Shown here one piece after another: positions 16,942-25,474 of a stretch of DNA of 64,000 bases (the stretch's first letter is position 1; each line of letters begins with the position of its first letter). Under the pieces are notes generated by a model that ran no database searches, was not told where the DNA came from, and saw nothing but the letters and a program-made list of their open reading frames with translations. Source of the DNA: Longispora fulva (GTDB taxonomy: Bacteria > Actinomycetota > Actinomycetes > Mycobacteriales > Micromonosporaceae); assembly GCF_015751905.1 (NCBI RefSeq), contig NZ_JADOUF010000001.1:6324001-6388000 (forward strand), in the 5' to 3' direction. The position numbers were made by a program, and so were the translations under genes.

Positions 16942-18225
16942 CTACGCGCGGATCAGGGTCCCCCGGCGCAGCACCGAGAAATACCAGGTGGCGAGGGTCG
17001 CGTACCCGGCGGCGATGCACACCATCGCGAGCACCGACCTGCCGTCGACCGGCAGCAGATACGCCCCGATGAACAGCCCCACCACGTTCAGCGAGTTGAA
17101 GGCGGTGTCGTTCACGCTGAACACCCGACCCTGGTACTCGTCATCGCACTCGTGCTGGATCGACGTGTCCACCACGATCTTCATGCCCCCGGAGGCGATG
17201 TTCAGCACGAACACCCCGCCGAGCAGCATCCACGGCTTGAAGCTCAGGGTCAGCGCGGCGATCGCCCCGGCGTCGACGGCGAGCAGCGCGAGCAGCCACA
17301 GCTGACCGCCCCACTTCCGGGTCGCCGCCGGGGTGACCAGGGCCGCGACCAGCGCGCCGACCGCGCCGAACGCGAAGACCAGCCCGAGGAACTCCTTGCC
17401 GTGCCCCATCGTCTTCGCGAACAGCAGGGTGGCGATGGTCAGCAGGCCGTACAGGCCCCGCGCGCCGCCCTGGGCGAGCAGCGCGTAGTAGGCCACCTTG
17501 CGCGACCTCAGGTGCCGGGCGCCGTCGACCATGCCCCGGGCCGCGACGGCGAGGGCCTGCGGCACGGACAGGTGGCTGTGCCGCTGCCGGTCGGCCGCGT
17601 CGGGGCCGAGGGCCTCCCAGTGGAAGAGGACCTTCGCCAGCAGGGAGGACGCGGCGTAGCCGAGGAGGGCGGTGAGCACGATGATGGCGTACCCGTGGAA
17701 TTTCGCCCCGACCACCGACAGCAGCCCGACCGCGGTGGCCAGCCCGGCAGTGAACGCGATCGTGCCCAGCGTGTTCGCCACGGCGTTGGCGGTGGCCAGC
17801 CGTTCGTCCTCCACCACGTGCCGCAGCGACGCGGACAGGCAGGCCAGGAAGAACCGGTTCACCGCGATGATCACGAGCGCGATCAGGGCGAACGGCAGAT
17901 CCGCGTGCCCGAACCACAGCAGCGCCGCCGACGGCACGATCAGGAGCGCGCGGGTCAGGTTCGCCATCACCAGGATGTTGCGCCGGCTCCACCGGTCGAG
18001 GAAGACCCCGACATAAGGGCCGATCATCGAGTACGGCAGCAGGAGGATCGCGAATCCCGCCGCGATCGACACCGGGCTGCTGTGCATCTGGGGGTTGAAC
18101 AGGACGCTGCCGCCGATGCCCGCCTGGAACAGCCCGTCGGCGAACTGGCTCGACAGCCGGACGCCCAGCATCCGGCGGAACCCTCGCCGGGACAGCACAG
18201 CGCGCAACTCCCGAGTGGCAACCAC
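16942..18225 (-). CDS. MFS transporter
   Basis: 427 aa with about 12 hydrophobic segments. The loop 2-3 motif of the major facilitator superfamily is recognisable in GVFLDRWSRRNILV (D.wsRR), and loop 8-9 carries the weaker mirror. Arrangement resembles the MFS_3/enterobactin-exporter-like group often annotated as drug exporters; the substrate is unknown. Its start is near a flotillin terminator and it runs with the cyclophilin gene downstream on the same strand. Confidence 0.85.
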   Translation of the reverse strand: MVATRELRAVLSRRGFRRMLGVRLSSQFADGLFQAGIGGSVLFNPQMHSSPVSIAAGFAILLLPYSMIGPYVGVFLDRWSRRNILVMANLTRALLIVPSAALLWFGHADLPFALIALVIIAVNRFFLACLSASLRHVVEDERLATANAVANTLGTIAFTAGLATAVGLLSVVGAKFHGYAIIVLTALLGYAASSLLAKVLFHWEALGPDAADRQRHSHLSVPQALAVAARGMVDGARHLRSRKVAYYALLAQGGARGLYGLLTIATLLFAKTMGHGKEFLGLVFAFGAVGALVAALVTPAATRKWGGQLWLLALLAVDAGAIAALTLSFKPWMLLGGVFVLNIASGGMKIVVDTSIQHECDDEYQGRVFSVNDTAFNSLNVVGLFIGAYLLPVDGRSVLAMVCIAAGYATLATWYFSVLRRGTLIRA

Positions 18226-18268
18226 CGACCGAGTGTACGGCTTCGGTCAGATCATGCGGTTCCAACAA

Positions 18269-18297
18269 AAAGGGCCCCGGTCATCCCGGGGCCCTTT
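18269..18297 (-). terminator. Rho-independent terminator after the flotillin gene
   Basis: A perfect 12-bp stem AAAGGGCCCCGG with a 5-nt loop. On the minus strand the second arm runs into TTTTTGTT, giving a classic intrinsic terminator 60 bp past the flotillin stop and just before the MFS gene. Confidence 0.85.
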
Positions 18298-18357
18298 CCG
18301 CGCGTGTCGCGCCGATCACTCCACGTCCGCATCGGGACGCGCCGCGCTATCGCGGGG

Positions 18358-19851
18358 CTACTCCGCGTCGAGAACCTTCGTGTCGGCCGCGGCCCCGCCG
18401 AGCTTGGCCAGCAGGCCGGCGAGGTCGATCCCGGTCAGGTCGGTGCCGAGCTGCAGCCCCTGAGCCACGTTCGACGCGACCGACTTGGTGAGCGACGACG
18501 CGCCGTCCGTGGAGATCACGGTCAGCTTGTCGATCGAGGCCATCGGCGCGGACGCCTCCTTGACGACCTGCGGCAGCACCTTGACGAGGAGGTCGAGGAT
18601 GGCGGCCTCGCCGTACCGGGCGAACGCCTCGGCCTTCTTCTCCATCGCCTCGGCCTCGGCCTGACCCTTGGCGAGAATCGCGGAGGCCTCGGCGGCACCC
18701 TCGCGCTCGACGGCGTCGGCGATGGCCTGCCGGCGGAGCTTCTCGGCCTCACCCTCCTTGGCGCCCTCGATCGCGTTGGCCTCCGCCAGCGCCGTACGCC
18801 GGGACTTCTCACCCTCACCGTTCAGCCGGGCCGTCTCCGCCTCGGCCTGGGCGCGCGCGACGGCGGCCTGGCGCTGGGCGTCGGCCTGGAACACCGCGGC
18901 GTTGCGGGCGGCCTCGGCCTCCTGCTCCAGCTTGTACCGCGCCGCGTCGGCCGGCTTGCGCACCTCGGTGTTGAGCTCGCGCTCCTTGAGCTCCGCGTTG
19001 CGCTCGGCGACCTTCTGCTGCTCCATGAGGATGGCCTGCTGGCGCTCGGCCTCGGCCAGCGGACCGGCGGCGGCCGACCGGGCCTTGGCCGCGTCGATCT
19101 CGGACTGCACCTCGGCCTGCTTGAGCGCCAGGTTCCGGTTCGCCTCGGCGATCAGCTCCTCGGCGCGCATCCGGGCCTGCTCGGCGGCCTGCCGGGCCTG
19201 TGCCTCGGCGATCGCCGCGGTCTGCAGCACCCGGGCGGCCTCGGGCCGACCGAGGTCCTGCAGGTACGACCCGGCGGTGCGGATGTCCTCCAACTGGAAG
19301 GCGTCGAGCACCAGCCCCTGGTGGGACAGCGTGTTCTCGACCTCCTCGGCGACCTCGGCCGCGAACGCCGCCCGGTCCCGGATGATCTCCTCGACGGTGA
19401 GCCGGCCGACGATGGAGCGCAGCGCGCCAGCGAGCACCTGGGCCGTGAAGGCGGCGATCTTGTCCTGCTGGTGCAGGAACCGCTGGGCGGCTGGCCGGAT
19501 GGCCTCGGCGGTGCCGCCGACCTTGACGATGGCCACGGCGTCGGCGTCGCAGCGGATGCCCTGCTTGCTGACCGCGCCCGTGATCGACACCGGGATCTCC
19601 CGGCTGGACAGGTCGAGGATGTAGAGCCGCTGGACGACCGGCATGACGAACACCGAGGCGCCCATGACGACCTTCTGGCCGGACATGTCCGTCACGACCG
19701 TACCGTCGGCGGCTGTGGTCGCCTTGCCCTTGCGACCGGTGACGATGAACGCCTCATTCGGCCCGGCGACCTTGATCCGGGACAGGACGAACAACACGAT
19801 CAGGAGAAGTAGGAGGGCGCCGCCGATGATGGCGAACAGGATCGAGCTCAT
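18358..19851 (-). CDS. Flotillin-like SPFH-domain membrane protein
   Basis: 497 aa. An N-terminal transmembrane helix (about 4-24) is followed by the SPFH/band-7 domain (about 25-200; NEAFIVTGRKGK, VDQ-like FLHQQDKI and EIIRDRAAFAAEV) and a long Ala/Glu-rich coiled coil (about 200-410; many EAxARRxAxxA heptads), then a flotillin C-terminal region (APMASIDKLTVIS, then the last 50 residues). Flotillins scaffold membrane microdomains. Its start overlaps the stop of the NfeD-like gene by 4 bp, the usual NfeD-flotillin pairing. Confidence 0.92.
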   Translation of the reverse strand: MSSILFAIIGGALLLLLIVLFVLSRIKVAGPNEAFIVTGRKGKATTAADGTVVTDMSGQKVVMGASVFVMPVVQRLYILDLSSREIPVSITGAVSKQGIRCDADAVAIVKVGGTAEAIRPAAQRFLHQQDKIAAFTAQVLAGALRSIVGRLTVEEIIRDRAAFAAEVAEEVENTLSHQGLVLDAFQLEDIRTAGSYLQDLGRPEAARVLQTAAIAEAQARQAAEQARMRAEELIAEANRNLALKQAEVQSEIDAAKARSAAAGPLAEAERQQAILMEQQKVAERNAELKERELNTEVRKPADAARYKLEQEAEAARNAAVFQADAQRQAAVARAQAEAETARLNGEGEKSRRTALAEANAIEGAKEGEAEKLRRQAIADAVEREGAAEASAILAKGQAEAEAMEKKAEAFARYGEAAILDLLVKVLPQVVKEASAPMASIDKLTVISTDGASSLTKSVASNVAQGLQLGTDLTGIDLAGLLAKLGGAAADTKVLDAE

Positions 19852-20381
19852 TGACCGTCCTTCTGGAAGAACTGGGGAGTGGGCTGGACGAGCACGCAGC
19901 TCGGGCTGACGGTGTCGATGACCAGCACCGACGTCCCGACCGCCAGGGGCTCCTCCGACTGCGCGTTGAACTTCATCGACTGGCCGGCCACCGTCAGCCG
20001 GACCTCGCCGTACCTCCCTGGCCGGGTCGCGGTGAGGACTACTCCCACGGACCCGACCAGGGCACTCGAGGTCGGGGTGGGGTCAGTGCCCATCCGCTGG
20101 GCGGCGCGGGTCAACCGGGCGGCCAGGTAGCCGACCGGCACCGCGGCGAGGACGCCGGCGCCCGAGCCGACCAGACCGTCGAGCGACCGCCCAGGGGTCA
20201 ACTCCGCGGCGATCGCCCCGGCGAATCCGAATGCGCCGACGAAACCGGACACCGCCGGCAGCGTGAGGGAGCTGCCGATGTCCCCGTGCCCGAGGTGCAG
20301 GTGGCTGCCGAGGAACGACAGCGCGAGCACGACCAGGCTGAAGCCACCGATACTCAGGAAGATCAGCGTCGCCAGTCCCAC
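19848..20381 (-). CDS. NfeD-like membrane protein, flotillin partner
   Basis: 177 aa from GTG 20381. Transmembrane helices at about 4-22 and in the segment 36-85, then a soluble C-terminal OB-fold-like part (SSALVGSVGVVLTATRPGRYGEVRLTVAGQ ... GTSVLVIDTVSPSCVLVQ) typical of NfeD C-terminal domains. The open frame runs upstream to 20822 but that part is antisense to the sigma factor and unlikely to be coding. It is translationally coupled to the flotillin gene and probably partners it. Confidence 0.8.
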   Translation of the reverse strand: MGLATLIFLSIGGFSLVVLALSFLGSHLHLGHGDIGSSLTLPAVSGFVGAFGFAGAIAAELTPGRSLDGLVGSGAGVLAAVPVGYLAARLTRAAQRMGTDPTPTSSALVGSVGVVLTATRPGRYGEVRLTVAGQSMKFNAQSEEPLAVGTSVLVIDTVSPSCVLVQPTPQFFQKDGQ

Positions 20382-20483
20382 GCCATCACGGTAGGGCACC
20401 CCTGCCACCCGCGTCGGCCCATAACCTGTGTGTTCGACGACAGACGCAACGGGCCCGGGCGTGCCGGCCACTAAACGGGTGTG

Positions 20484-21065
20484 ATGACGGGAACGACCAC
20501 TGACCGCGAGCTGTGGGACGAGGCGCTGGCCGGGAGCCCTGCCGCGTTCGGGCTGCTGTTCGACCGGCACGCCCGGGCGGTGTACAACCACTGCTTCCGG
20601 TTGACCGCCTCCTGGTCGGAGGCGGAGGACCTCACCCAGGTGACGTTCCTCACCGCGTGGCGGCGGCGCGCCCAGATCAGGCTGGAGCGCGACTCGGCGC
20701 TGCCCTGGTTGCTCACGGTCGCCACGAACGTCGCGCGCACCCACGCCCGCTCGCTGCGCCGCCGGTTCGCGCTGCTGACCCGGGCGACCGGCCGCCACGA
20801 CGACCTGCGCGCGGCCGACCACGCCGAGGAGGTGGCCGAACGCGTGGACGCCGAACGCCGGATGGCCGCCCTGCTCGGGGACGTCGGTCGGCTGCCGCGC
20901 GCCGAGCGGGAGGCGTTCGCGCTGGTGGTGCTCTCCCAGGTCTCTTATGCCGACGCTGCTGGCGCTCTGGGGATCGCCGAGGCCAGCGTCCGGTCGCGGG
21001 TCAGCCGGGCTCGGGGCCGGCTGACCCGCCTGACCGTTCCGACCGATGCTTCGAGGGAACAGTGA
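20484..21065 (+). CDS. ECF RNA polymerase sigma factor
   Basis: 193 aa from ATG 20484 (a GTG is immediately before it). Region 2 at about 8-90 (FGLLFDRHARAVYNHCFRLTASWSEAEDLTQVTFLTAWRRR; then PWLLTVATNVARTHARSLRRR) and region 4 at about 128-185 (LPRAEREAFALVVLSQVSYADAAGALGIAEASVRSRVSRARGRL). Its stop shares one base with the start of the next gene, which encodes a single-span membrane protein, so this is a sigma/anti-sigma type pair distinct from SigM and from the SigE-family pairs. Confidence 0.92.
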   Translation: MTGTTTDRELWDEALAGSPAAFGLLFDRHARAVYNHCFRLTASWSEAEDLTQVTFLTAWRRRAQIRLERDSALPWLLTVATNVARTHARSLRRRFALLTRATGRHDDLRAADHAEEVAERVDAERRMAALLGDVGRLPRAEREAFALVVLSQVSYADAAGALGIAEASVRSRVSRARGRLTRLTVPTDASREQ

Positions 21066-21961
21066 TGTCCGATCTTCTCGACCTGCCCCCGGACCGGGAC
21101 CTGCCGCCCGCGGCCCACGACCGGATCAGATCCGAGCTGCTCCGGGCTGTCGCCGGCCCCGGGCCCGCGCGATCGGTTCGGTGGTACGCCCCGGCAGCCG
21201 TCGCCCTGGCCACCCTCACCGTGCTGGCCGTGGCCATGTCGAGCACCTGGCTGCCCAGTGCCGCCGAGTCCGGCCACCCGGCGGAGGGTGTCCGGCCGAG
21301 GGTCGCCCCGGTGTACTCCACGGGCGGGGGACCCGCGGTGTACACCGCCCGCCCGGAGCCGGCCCTCACGGCGATCCCGGGGCTGGACCCCGCCGACGCC
21401 GCGCGGATCGAGGAGGAGTGCCGGCAGACACTGCGGATGCGGACCTCGACAGGGAGGTTGCGGCTCTACAACGCGCTCCTGACCCCGGGTGGCTACGTGG
21501 CGATCCTGTTCGACGGCCACCATCCGGTGAGCTGCCAGAGCCCGGGGGTCGACGGCGCGGTTGCCCAGACCGACTCGTTCGGGCGCGCTCAACAGCACTT
21601 CGGTTGGCTGGTGTCGAAGATGGACGAGGGCGGGTGGCCGTTCACGCCCAGGGACGGGGCCTCGTACGTGCTGGTGGCCGAGGTCCGGCGCGACATTGTC
21701 CGGGTCAGGGTGCACGGCCTCACCAGGGACGTCGACGTCCCTGTCGTGAACGGGACGATCCTGTCCACGGCGGTCGGCGCTCCCGGCTTCTCCACTACTC
21801 CCTGGAAGAACCTGACCGGCTACGACCAGCAGGGCCGCGTGGTCGCGACGGACAAGGACGGGTCGCGCTACCCGTGCGTGGCGACACCGGACGGCCGGAT
21901 CATCTCCGGTGACTTCAGTGGAAGGCCCGAGTGGTGCGACGAGGCGTACCCGTGGTGGTGA
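21065..21961 (+). CDS. Membrane protein coupled to ECF sigma factor (putative regulator)
   Basis: 298 aa. A cytosolic N-terminus (LDLPPDRDLPPAAHDRIRSELLRAV, common in proteins next to ECF sigma genes), one helix at about 39-57 and an extracytoplasmic domain of about 235 residues with five Cys (EECRQ, VSCQS, YPCVAT, EWCDE). The start is fixed by the TGATG overlap with the sigma-factor stop. It may sense an envelope signal; no known enzymatic motif was recognised. Confidence 0.78.
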   Translation: MSDLLDLPPDRDLPPAAHDRIRSELLRAVAGPGPARSVRWYAPAAVALATLTVLAVAMSSTWLPSAAESGHPAEGVRPRVAPVYSTGGGPAVYTARPEPALTAIPGLDPADAARIEEECRQTLRMRTSTGRLRLYNALLTPGGYVAILFDGHHPVSCQSPGVDGAVAQTDSFGRAQQHFGWLVSKMDEGGWPFTPRDGASYVLVAEVRRDIVRVRVHGLTRDVDVPVVNGTILSTAVGAPGFSTTPWKNLTGYDQQGRVVATDKDGSRYPCVATPDGRIISGDFSGRPEWCDEAYPWW

Positions 21962-21965
21962 AGAG

Positions 21966-21997
21966 CTCGAGGCGACAACCGGTGTTGTCGCCTCGAG
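21966..21997. terminator. Bidirectional terminator
   Basis: Perfect 14-bp inverted repeat CTCGAGGCGACAAC with a 4-nt loop (CGGT), exactly filling the 40-bp gap between two convergent genes. Confidence 0.8.
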
Positions 21998-22001
21998 GGC
22001 G

Positions 22002-22427
22002 TCAGCCCTGAACTCCCAGCTGGGTCAGCATCTCGCCGATGTTCGGGTGGGAGTGGAACTCCACGATCTTCCCGTTCTTGGTCCGCACGAAGTACGTGCC
22101 GTGCGCGTTGACGGACTTGTTCGTCGCCGGCATCTGCTTGTCGCCCATGACCATAGGACCGGTGTTCGTCCCGGTGAACTCCAGCTCGACCCCGACGGAG
22201 TCGTCGTTGGCGACCCGGTTGGTGCGCTTCACGTGCATGTCCGGGAACGCCGTGAACCAGCCGTTCATGAACTGGCGCACCTCTTCCCTGGTGCGCATGG
22301 GCTCCGGCAGCCCGTCGTCGTGCCACTCGAACTTGTCGGCGAACAACGCCAGGAGCGCGTTGGCGTCGTGGTCGTCCCACGCCTTCAGGCCTGTGTCGTC
22401 CAGCTTCTCCATCTCGCGTACCGTCAT
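22002..22427 (-). CDS. NTF2/SnoaL-like family protein
   Basis: 141 aa from ATG 22427, chosen over GTG 22436 because GGGAGG lies 8 bp upstream. The alpha-beta cone fold of SnoaL-like polyketide-cyclase/ketosteroid-isomerase relatives is suggested by WDDHDANALLALFADKFEWHDDGLPEPMRTREEVRQFMNGWFTAFPDMH, followed by a beta-sheet (VELEFTGTNTG..., GTYFVRTKNGKIVEFHSHPN). Such proteins act as isomerases, hydratases or ligand binders; no reaction can be assigned here. It stands alone between a convergent sigma pair and the TolB-like gene. Confidence 0.8.
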   Translation of the reverse strand: MTVREMEKLDDTGLKAWDDHDANALLALFADKFEWHDDGLPEPMRTREEVRQFMNGWFTAFPDMHVKRTNRVANDDSVGVELEFTGTNTGPMVMGDKQMPATNKSVNAHGTYFVRTKNGKIVEFHSHPNIGEMLTQLGVQG

Positions 22428-22484
22428 TGCTGACACCTCCCAAAGTCCACTAAACGGACTTATCGCCCCTGATTCTATCGAAGA

Positions 22485-23621
22485 CTATCGGAGCCGTTCG
22501 AGAGTTACCGGGTACAGGGTGCCGAAAGGCTCGGGCACCAGGGTCGATCCACCTGGTCGGCCGTCGATCCCGTAACCGGTGAAGTGGCCCCTGCCGTCCG
22601 CCCCCTCGGCCCAGGTCAGGATGCCGCCCGGCCCGGTCCAGTACGTGGTGAGCGACGAGCGCCCCGGCACCGTGAACACCACCCGCCCGGTGGCCGCCTC
22701 GAAGACCTGGGGATCCCCGGTCGCCGTGGTGTCCGCGACGACGAACCGCCCGTCCGGCGACCACGCCGTGTACGCGCCCACGAATCCCCTGACCGGCAGC
22801 GTCTCCGGCGCGACGGTCACCCCCTCGGCGCCGACCGGCGCGGGATAGACGTTGAGACCGGTCAGCGTGCCGGATTCGTCCGTCGTCGTGAGCACGACGC
22901 GCCGCCCGTCCGGGTGCCAGGTGAACGCGCAGAACCTGCCGCAGGCCTGCTCGACGACGCGGATGTTCCTCGTCCGGGCCGACTCCGGGTCCGTGATCGT
23001 GAACCCGAGCACCGAACCGTCCCCGTCGATCGTCGACAGGATCCGACTGCCGTCGGGCGACCACTCCGCGTGGTCGAACCGCACGTTGTCCAGCCACGTC
23101 ACCGCGTCCTTGCCGGTCTTCGCCGGATCGAGGATGCCCGACTGCGCGCCGGGGGAGTTGCGCTCCACGAGAATCCGGGTGCCGGTCGGCGAGCGCCGGG
23201 CGCTCATGTAGGGCACGGGGCGGTAGGCGTTGTCGGCGGCCGAGTACACGATCGACGGGACCTCCCAGTCCCCGCTGCGCCACCCGGCGATCCGCCACTC
23301 GCCGAGGACGTGGGCGCTGGTCGCCGGAATCAGGTTCGGGCGCGCGGTAGGCGTCGGCGTCGGCGTCGGGGCCGGTTCCGAGGCCTTCGGGGAATCCGCC
23401 GGCGTCTCCGCAGGATGAGGGACCTTCAACCCTTCGATGATCTGGTACGGAACCACCGTCACCGCCACAGCGGCCACCACAGCGACCCCCGCCGACAGCC
23501 ACCGGTTCCGCCGGATCCGGCGCCCCCGCGCCAGCGACAGGGCGGCCAACTCGACCGGCGGCGGCCCCACGGGCAACTCGTCGAGCGCCTCGCGCAGCAC
23601 GAACTCGACGTCGCGGTTCAT
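22485..23621 (-). CDS. Membrane-anchored TolB/WD40-like beta-propeller protein, SigE-family partner
   Basis: 378 aa. Cytosolic N-terminus (1-38), one helix at about 42-62, a Pro/Thr-rich linker (TPTPTPTA), then an extracytoplasmic beta-propeller with repeated WSPDG/WHPDG motifs (RRSPTGTRIL, AEWSPDGSRIL, FTWHPDGRRVV, AWSPDGRFVV), as in TolB and PD40 repeats. The start overlaps the upstream sigma stop by 4 bp. It is probably a sensor or regulator of that sigma factor. Confidence 0.85.
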   Translation of the reverse strand: MNRDVEFVLREALDELPVGPPPVELAALSLARGRRIRRNRWLSAGVAVVAAVAVTVVPYQIIEGLKVPHPAETPADSPKASEPAPTPTPTPTARPNLIPATSAHVLGEWRIAGWRSGDWEVPSIVYSAADNAYRPVPYMSARRSPTGTRILVERNSPGAQSGILDPAKTGKDAVTWLDNVRFDHAEWSPDGSRILSTIDGDGSVLGFTITDPESARTRNIRVVEQACGRFCAFTWHPDGRRVVLTTTDESGTLTGLNVYPAPVGAEGVTVAPETLPVRGFVGAYTAWSPDGRFVVADTTATGDPQVFEAATGRVVFTVPGRSSLTTYWTGPGGILTWAEGADGRGHFTGYGIDGRPGGSTLVPEPFGTLYPVTLERLR

Positions 23622-24109
23622 CGGTACTCCTCCAGGGTCGCGCGAAGCTTGCGCAGGGCCCGGGAGGCCTGACTGGCCACGGTCCCCGGGGAACAGCCGA
23701 GCCGCTGCGCCACCTGATACTCGGTGAGATCCTCCAGATACCGCAGCACCAGCACCGCCCGCTGCCGGGGCGGGAGCCGACGCAACGCGTCCCGGAGCAG
23801 CAGCTTCAGAGCCGTCTCCTCCGAACTGTCCGGCAGCGGGGTCTCCGGCAGGCTCGCCATCGACGTCTCCTGACGGTTGCGCCGCCGACGCCACCAGGAG
23901 ACATGGTCGTTGTACATGACCTGCTTCACATAGGACTCGACTCCCCGCCGGTCGAGCGAACGCCACTTCAGCGCCGTCTTGGCCAGCGCGGTCTGCAACA
24001 GGTCCTCGGCGGCGGCCTGGTTGCCGGCCAGGGCGTAGGCGATCCGGAGCAGGGCGGGGCCCCGTTCGGCGACGAAGTCCGTGAACTCCGCCTCTGCTGC
24101 TGGCTCCAC
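23618..24109 (-). CDS. RNA polymerase sigma factor, SigE family
   Basis: 163 aa from GTG 24109, chosen because GGGAGG lies 5 bp upstream; an in-frame GTG at 24115 overlaps this site. Region 2 (EFTDFVAERGPALLRIAYALAGNQAAAEDLLQTALAKTALKW, VSWWRRRRNRQ) and region 4 (LPPRQRAVLVLRYLEDLTEYQVAQRLGCSPGTVASQASRALRKLR) give the same plan as the protein at 399-908. The next gene encodes its membrane propeller partner. It is divergent from the GntR gene, with a GntR-type palindrome in between. Confidence 0.92.
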   Translation of the reverse strand: MEPAAEAEFTDFVAERGPALLRIAYALAGNQAAAEDLLQTALAKTALKWRSLDRRGVESYVKQVMYNDHVSWWRRRRNRQETSMASLPETPLPDSSEETALKLLLRDALRRLPPRQRAVLVLRYLEDLTEYQVAQRLGCSPGTVASQASRALRKLRATLEEYR

Positions 24110-24182
24110 GGCCACCTCCCTCCCCCATGAGTACGCAGCCGCGCACCGAAACCTTGCCTCGCTGAACTCGGTAAGATTCCCA

Positions 24183-24197
24183 ACTCTTCTGAAGAGT
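24183..24197. promoter_or_regulatory. Candidate GntR operator
   Basis: Perfect palindrome ACTCTTC-T-GAAGAGT, 19 bp before the GntR start and 74 bp before the divergent sigma start. A near copy (12 of 15 bases) lies at 24982-24996 in the promoter of the next gene. This points to autoregulation and control of the downstream gene. Confidence 0.6.
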
Positions 24198-24215
24198 GTG
24201 GTGGAGGATGGTCGG

Positions 24216-24962
24216 GTGACAGAACGACAGCTTCCCGGGTACCGGCGGATCGCCAACGAGGTGCGCGCGGCGATCGCGGCCGGCGAGTTCGCGGAGGGTG
24301 ACCGGCTGCCGTCCGTCAGCGCGCTCGCCGAGCGGTTCGCCGTGACGACGGGTGTCGTGGTGCGGGCGTTGGAGGTACTGAAGGCTGAGGGACTGGTGAT
24401 CGCCCGGCACGGGTCCGGCGTTTTCGTCCGTCGGTTCGCGGCCATCCGGCGCAGCTCGCCGGCCCGGCTGTCCCGCGCACGCTGGGGCACAGGCCAGATG
24501 ATCCAGGACGCGGACACCGAGGTCAGGCCGCGCGTGGTGGACGTGGTGGTGGCGGAGTCTCCCGCACCAGCCTGGGTCGCCGAACCGCTCGGTCTGACCT
24601 CCGGCTCCGACGTGCTGTCCAGGTCGAGGCGCTTTCTTGTGGAGGATCGGCCCGTCCAACTCGCGGTCTCCTACTACCCCGCCGACCTCGTCCGCGGCAC
24701 GCGCATCGCCCTGACGGACACCGGACCGGGCGGCGCGTACGCCCGGCTCGCCGAGCAGGGCCACGCTCCGGCCCACTTCACCGAGTACGTGCGTGGCCGC
24801 TTCCCGTCACCTGTCGAGGCCGGGGGGCTGGAGCTCCAGGCGGGCACGTTCGTCCTGGAGATCACGAGGCACGCGTTCACGGCCGCCGGACTATGTGTCG
24901 AGGTGAACCGCATGATCCTCGACGCCACCGCCTACATCCTGGACTACACCTTCGACGCATGA
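24216..24962 (+). CDS. GntR-family transcriptional regulator (HutC/UTRA subfamily)
   Basis: 248 aa from GTG 24216, chosen for GGAGG 8 bp upstream. N-terminal winged helix at about 1-70 (YRRIANEVRAAIAAGEFAEGDRLPSVSALAERFAVTTGVVVRALEVLKAEGLVIARHGSGVFVR), C-terminal UTRA ligand domain at about 90-245 (EPLGLTSGSDVLSRSRRFLVEDRPVQLAVSYYPADLV, LEITRHAFTAAGLCVEVNRMILDATAYILDYTF). The ligand is unknown. It likely binds the ACTCTT...AAGAGT-type palindromes at its own promoter and at the next gene. Confidence 0.92.
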   Translation: MTERQLPGYRRIANEVRAAIAAGEFAEGDRLPSVSALAERFAVTTGVVVRALEVLKAEGLVIARHGSGVFVRRFAAIRRSSPARLSRARWGTGQMIQDADTEVRPRVVDVVVAESPAPAWVAEPLGLTSGSDVLSRSRRFLVEDRPVQLAVSYYPADLVRGTRIALTDTGPGGAYARLAEQGHAPAHFTEYVRGRFPSPVEAGGLELQAGTFVLEITRHAFTAAGLCVEVNRMILDATAYILDYTFDA

Positions 24963-24978
24963 CTCTTCGTATGAATAC

Positions 24979-25007
24979 TTGACTCTTACGAAGACTTTGG
25001 GTCTACT
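24979..25007 (+). promoter_or_regulatory. Promoter with embedded GntR-like site
   Basis: TTGACT (24979-24984), 17-bp spacer, TCTACT (25002-25007): a good vegetative promoter. The spacer and -35 overlap ACTCTTACGAAGACT (24982-24996), 12/15 identical to the palindrome upstream of gntR, and TCTTCGTA/TACGAAGA arms span 24964-24995. A start point near 25014 would make a GTG at 25016 nearly leaderless. Confidence 0.6.
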
Positions 25008-25015
25008 GGAAGGGC

Positions 25016-25387
25016 GTGAAAGCCCTGCCCAGAGAAGAGGCCGACATGGACTTCGCAGACGAGCCCGACCTGCCCCGCGACCCGACCGGACTGCCGCCGA
25101 CGTGTGATGAGGAGACGTTCGCCCGGCTCCTCGCCGAGATGGCCGCTTACGAGGCCCCGCGCCGGTTCGCCGTCGCGCAGGAGTGGGGCACCAGGGTCGA
25201 CGCCCGGATCGCAGGCTGGGGCCTGGCGTTCGAGGACCGTGCCGAGGTGTTCTCTGTCGACTCCTCGGCGCGGATGTGTCTGAAGGCACCGGAGAGCGCG
25301 CTGCGTATGTTCGCGCGGGGTGAACACATCTCGGCCAGGATCATCTGGCTCGACCCGGAACCCGAGGAGCCGGAGCCCGAGGAATAG
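25016..25387 (+). CDS. Small acidic hypothetical protein downstream of GntR
   Basis: 123 aa from GTG 25016, or 113 aa from ATG 25046, which has GAAGAGG 5 bp upstream and so is the better SD-led start. No transmembrane helix or signal. The C-terminus is very acidic (LDPEPEEPEPEE). The core (DEETFARLLAEMAAYEAPRRFAVAQEWGTRVDARIAGWGLAFEDRAEVFSVD) looks like a small alpha/beta domain. No family recognised. The promoter carries a GntR-like site, so the GntR may control it. Confidence 0.7.
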   Translation: MKALPREEADMDFADEPDLPRDPTGLPPTCDEETFARLLAEMAAYEAPRRFAVAQEWGTRVDARIAGWGLAFEDRAEVFSVDSSARMCLKAPESALRMFARGEHISARIIWLDPEPEEPEPEE

Positions 25388-25430
25388 GGGACCGAGGCGA
25401 CGGAGTCGCCAGGTGGGCGGGGACGGCGAA

Positions 25431-25457
25431 GGGGCCGCCCCTGCCGGGTGCGGCCCC
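25431..25457. terminator. Bidirectional hairpin between convergent genes
   Basis: GGGGCCGC/GCGGCCCC stem with inner CCC/GGG pairing, between the small protein gene (+) and ino1 (-). Confidence 0.6.
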
Positions 25458-25474
25458 ACTCGTACCAAGAGAAA

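Noticed and set aside
16075-19812. Very long open frame on the plus strand (about 1245 codons) antisense to the cyclophilin, MFS and flotillin genes
   Set aside because: It is the mirror frame of GC-rich codon bias in three well-supported genes; it has no family, no ribosome site and an unnatural composition.
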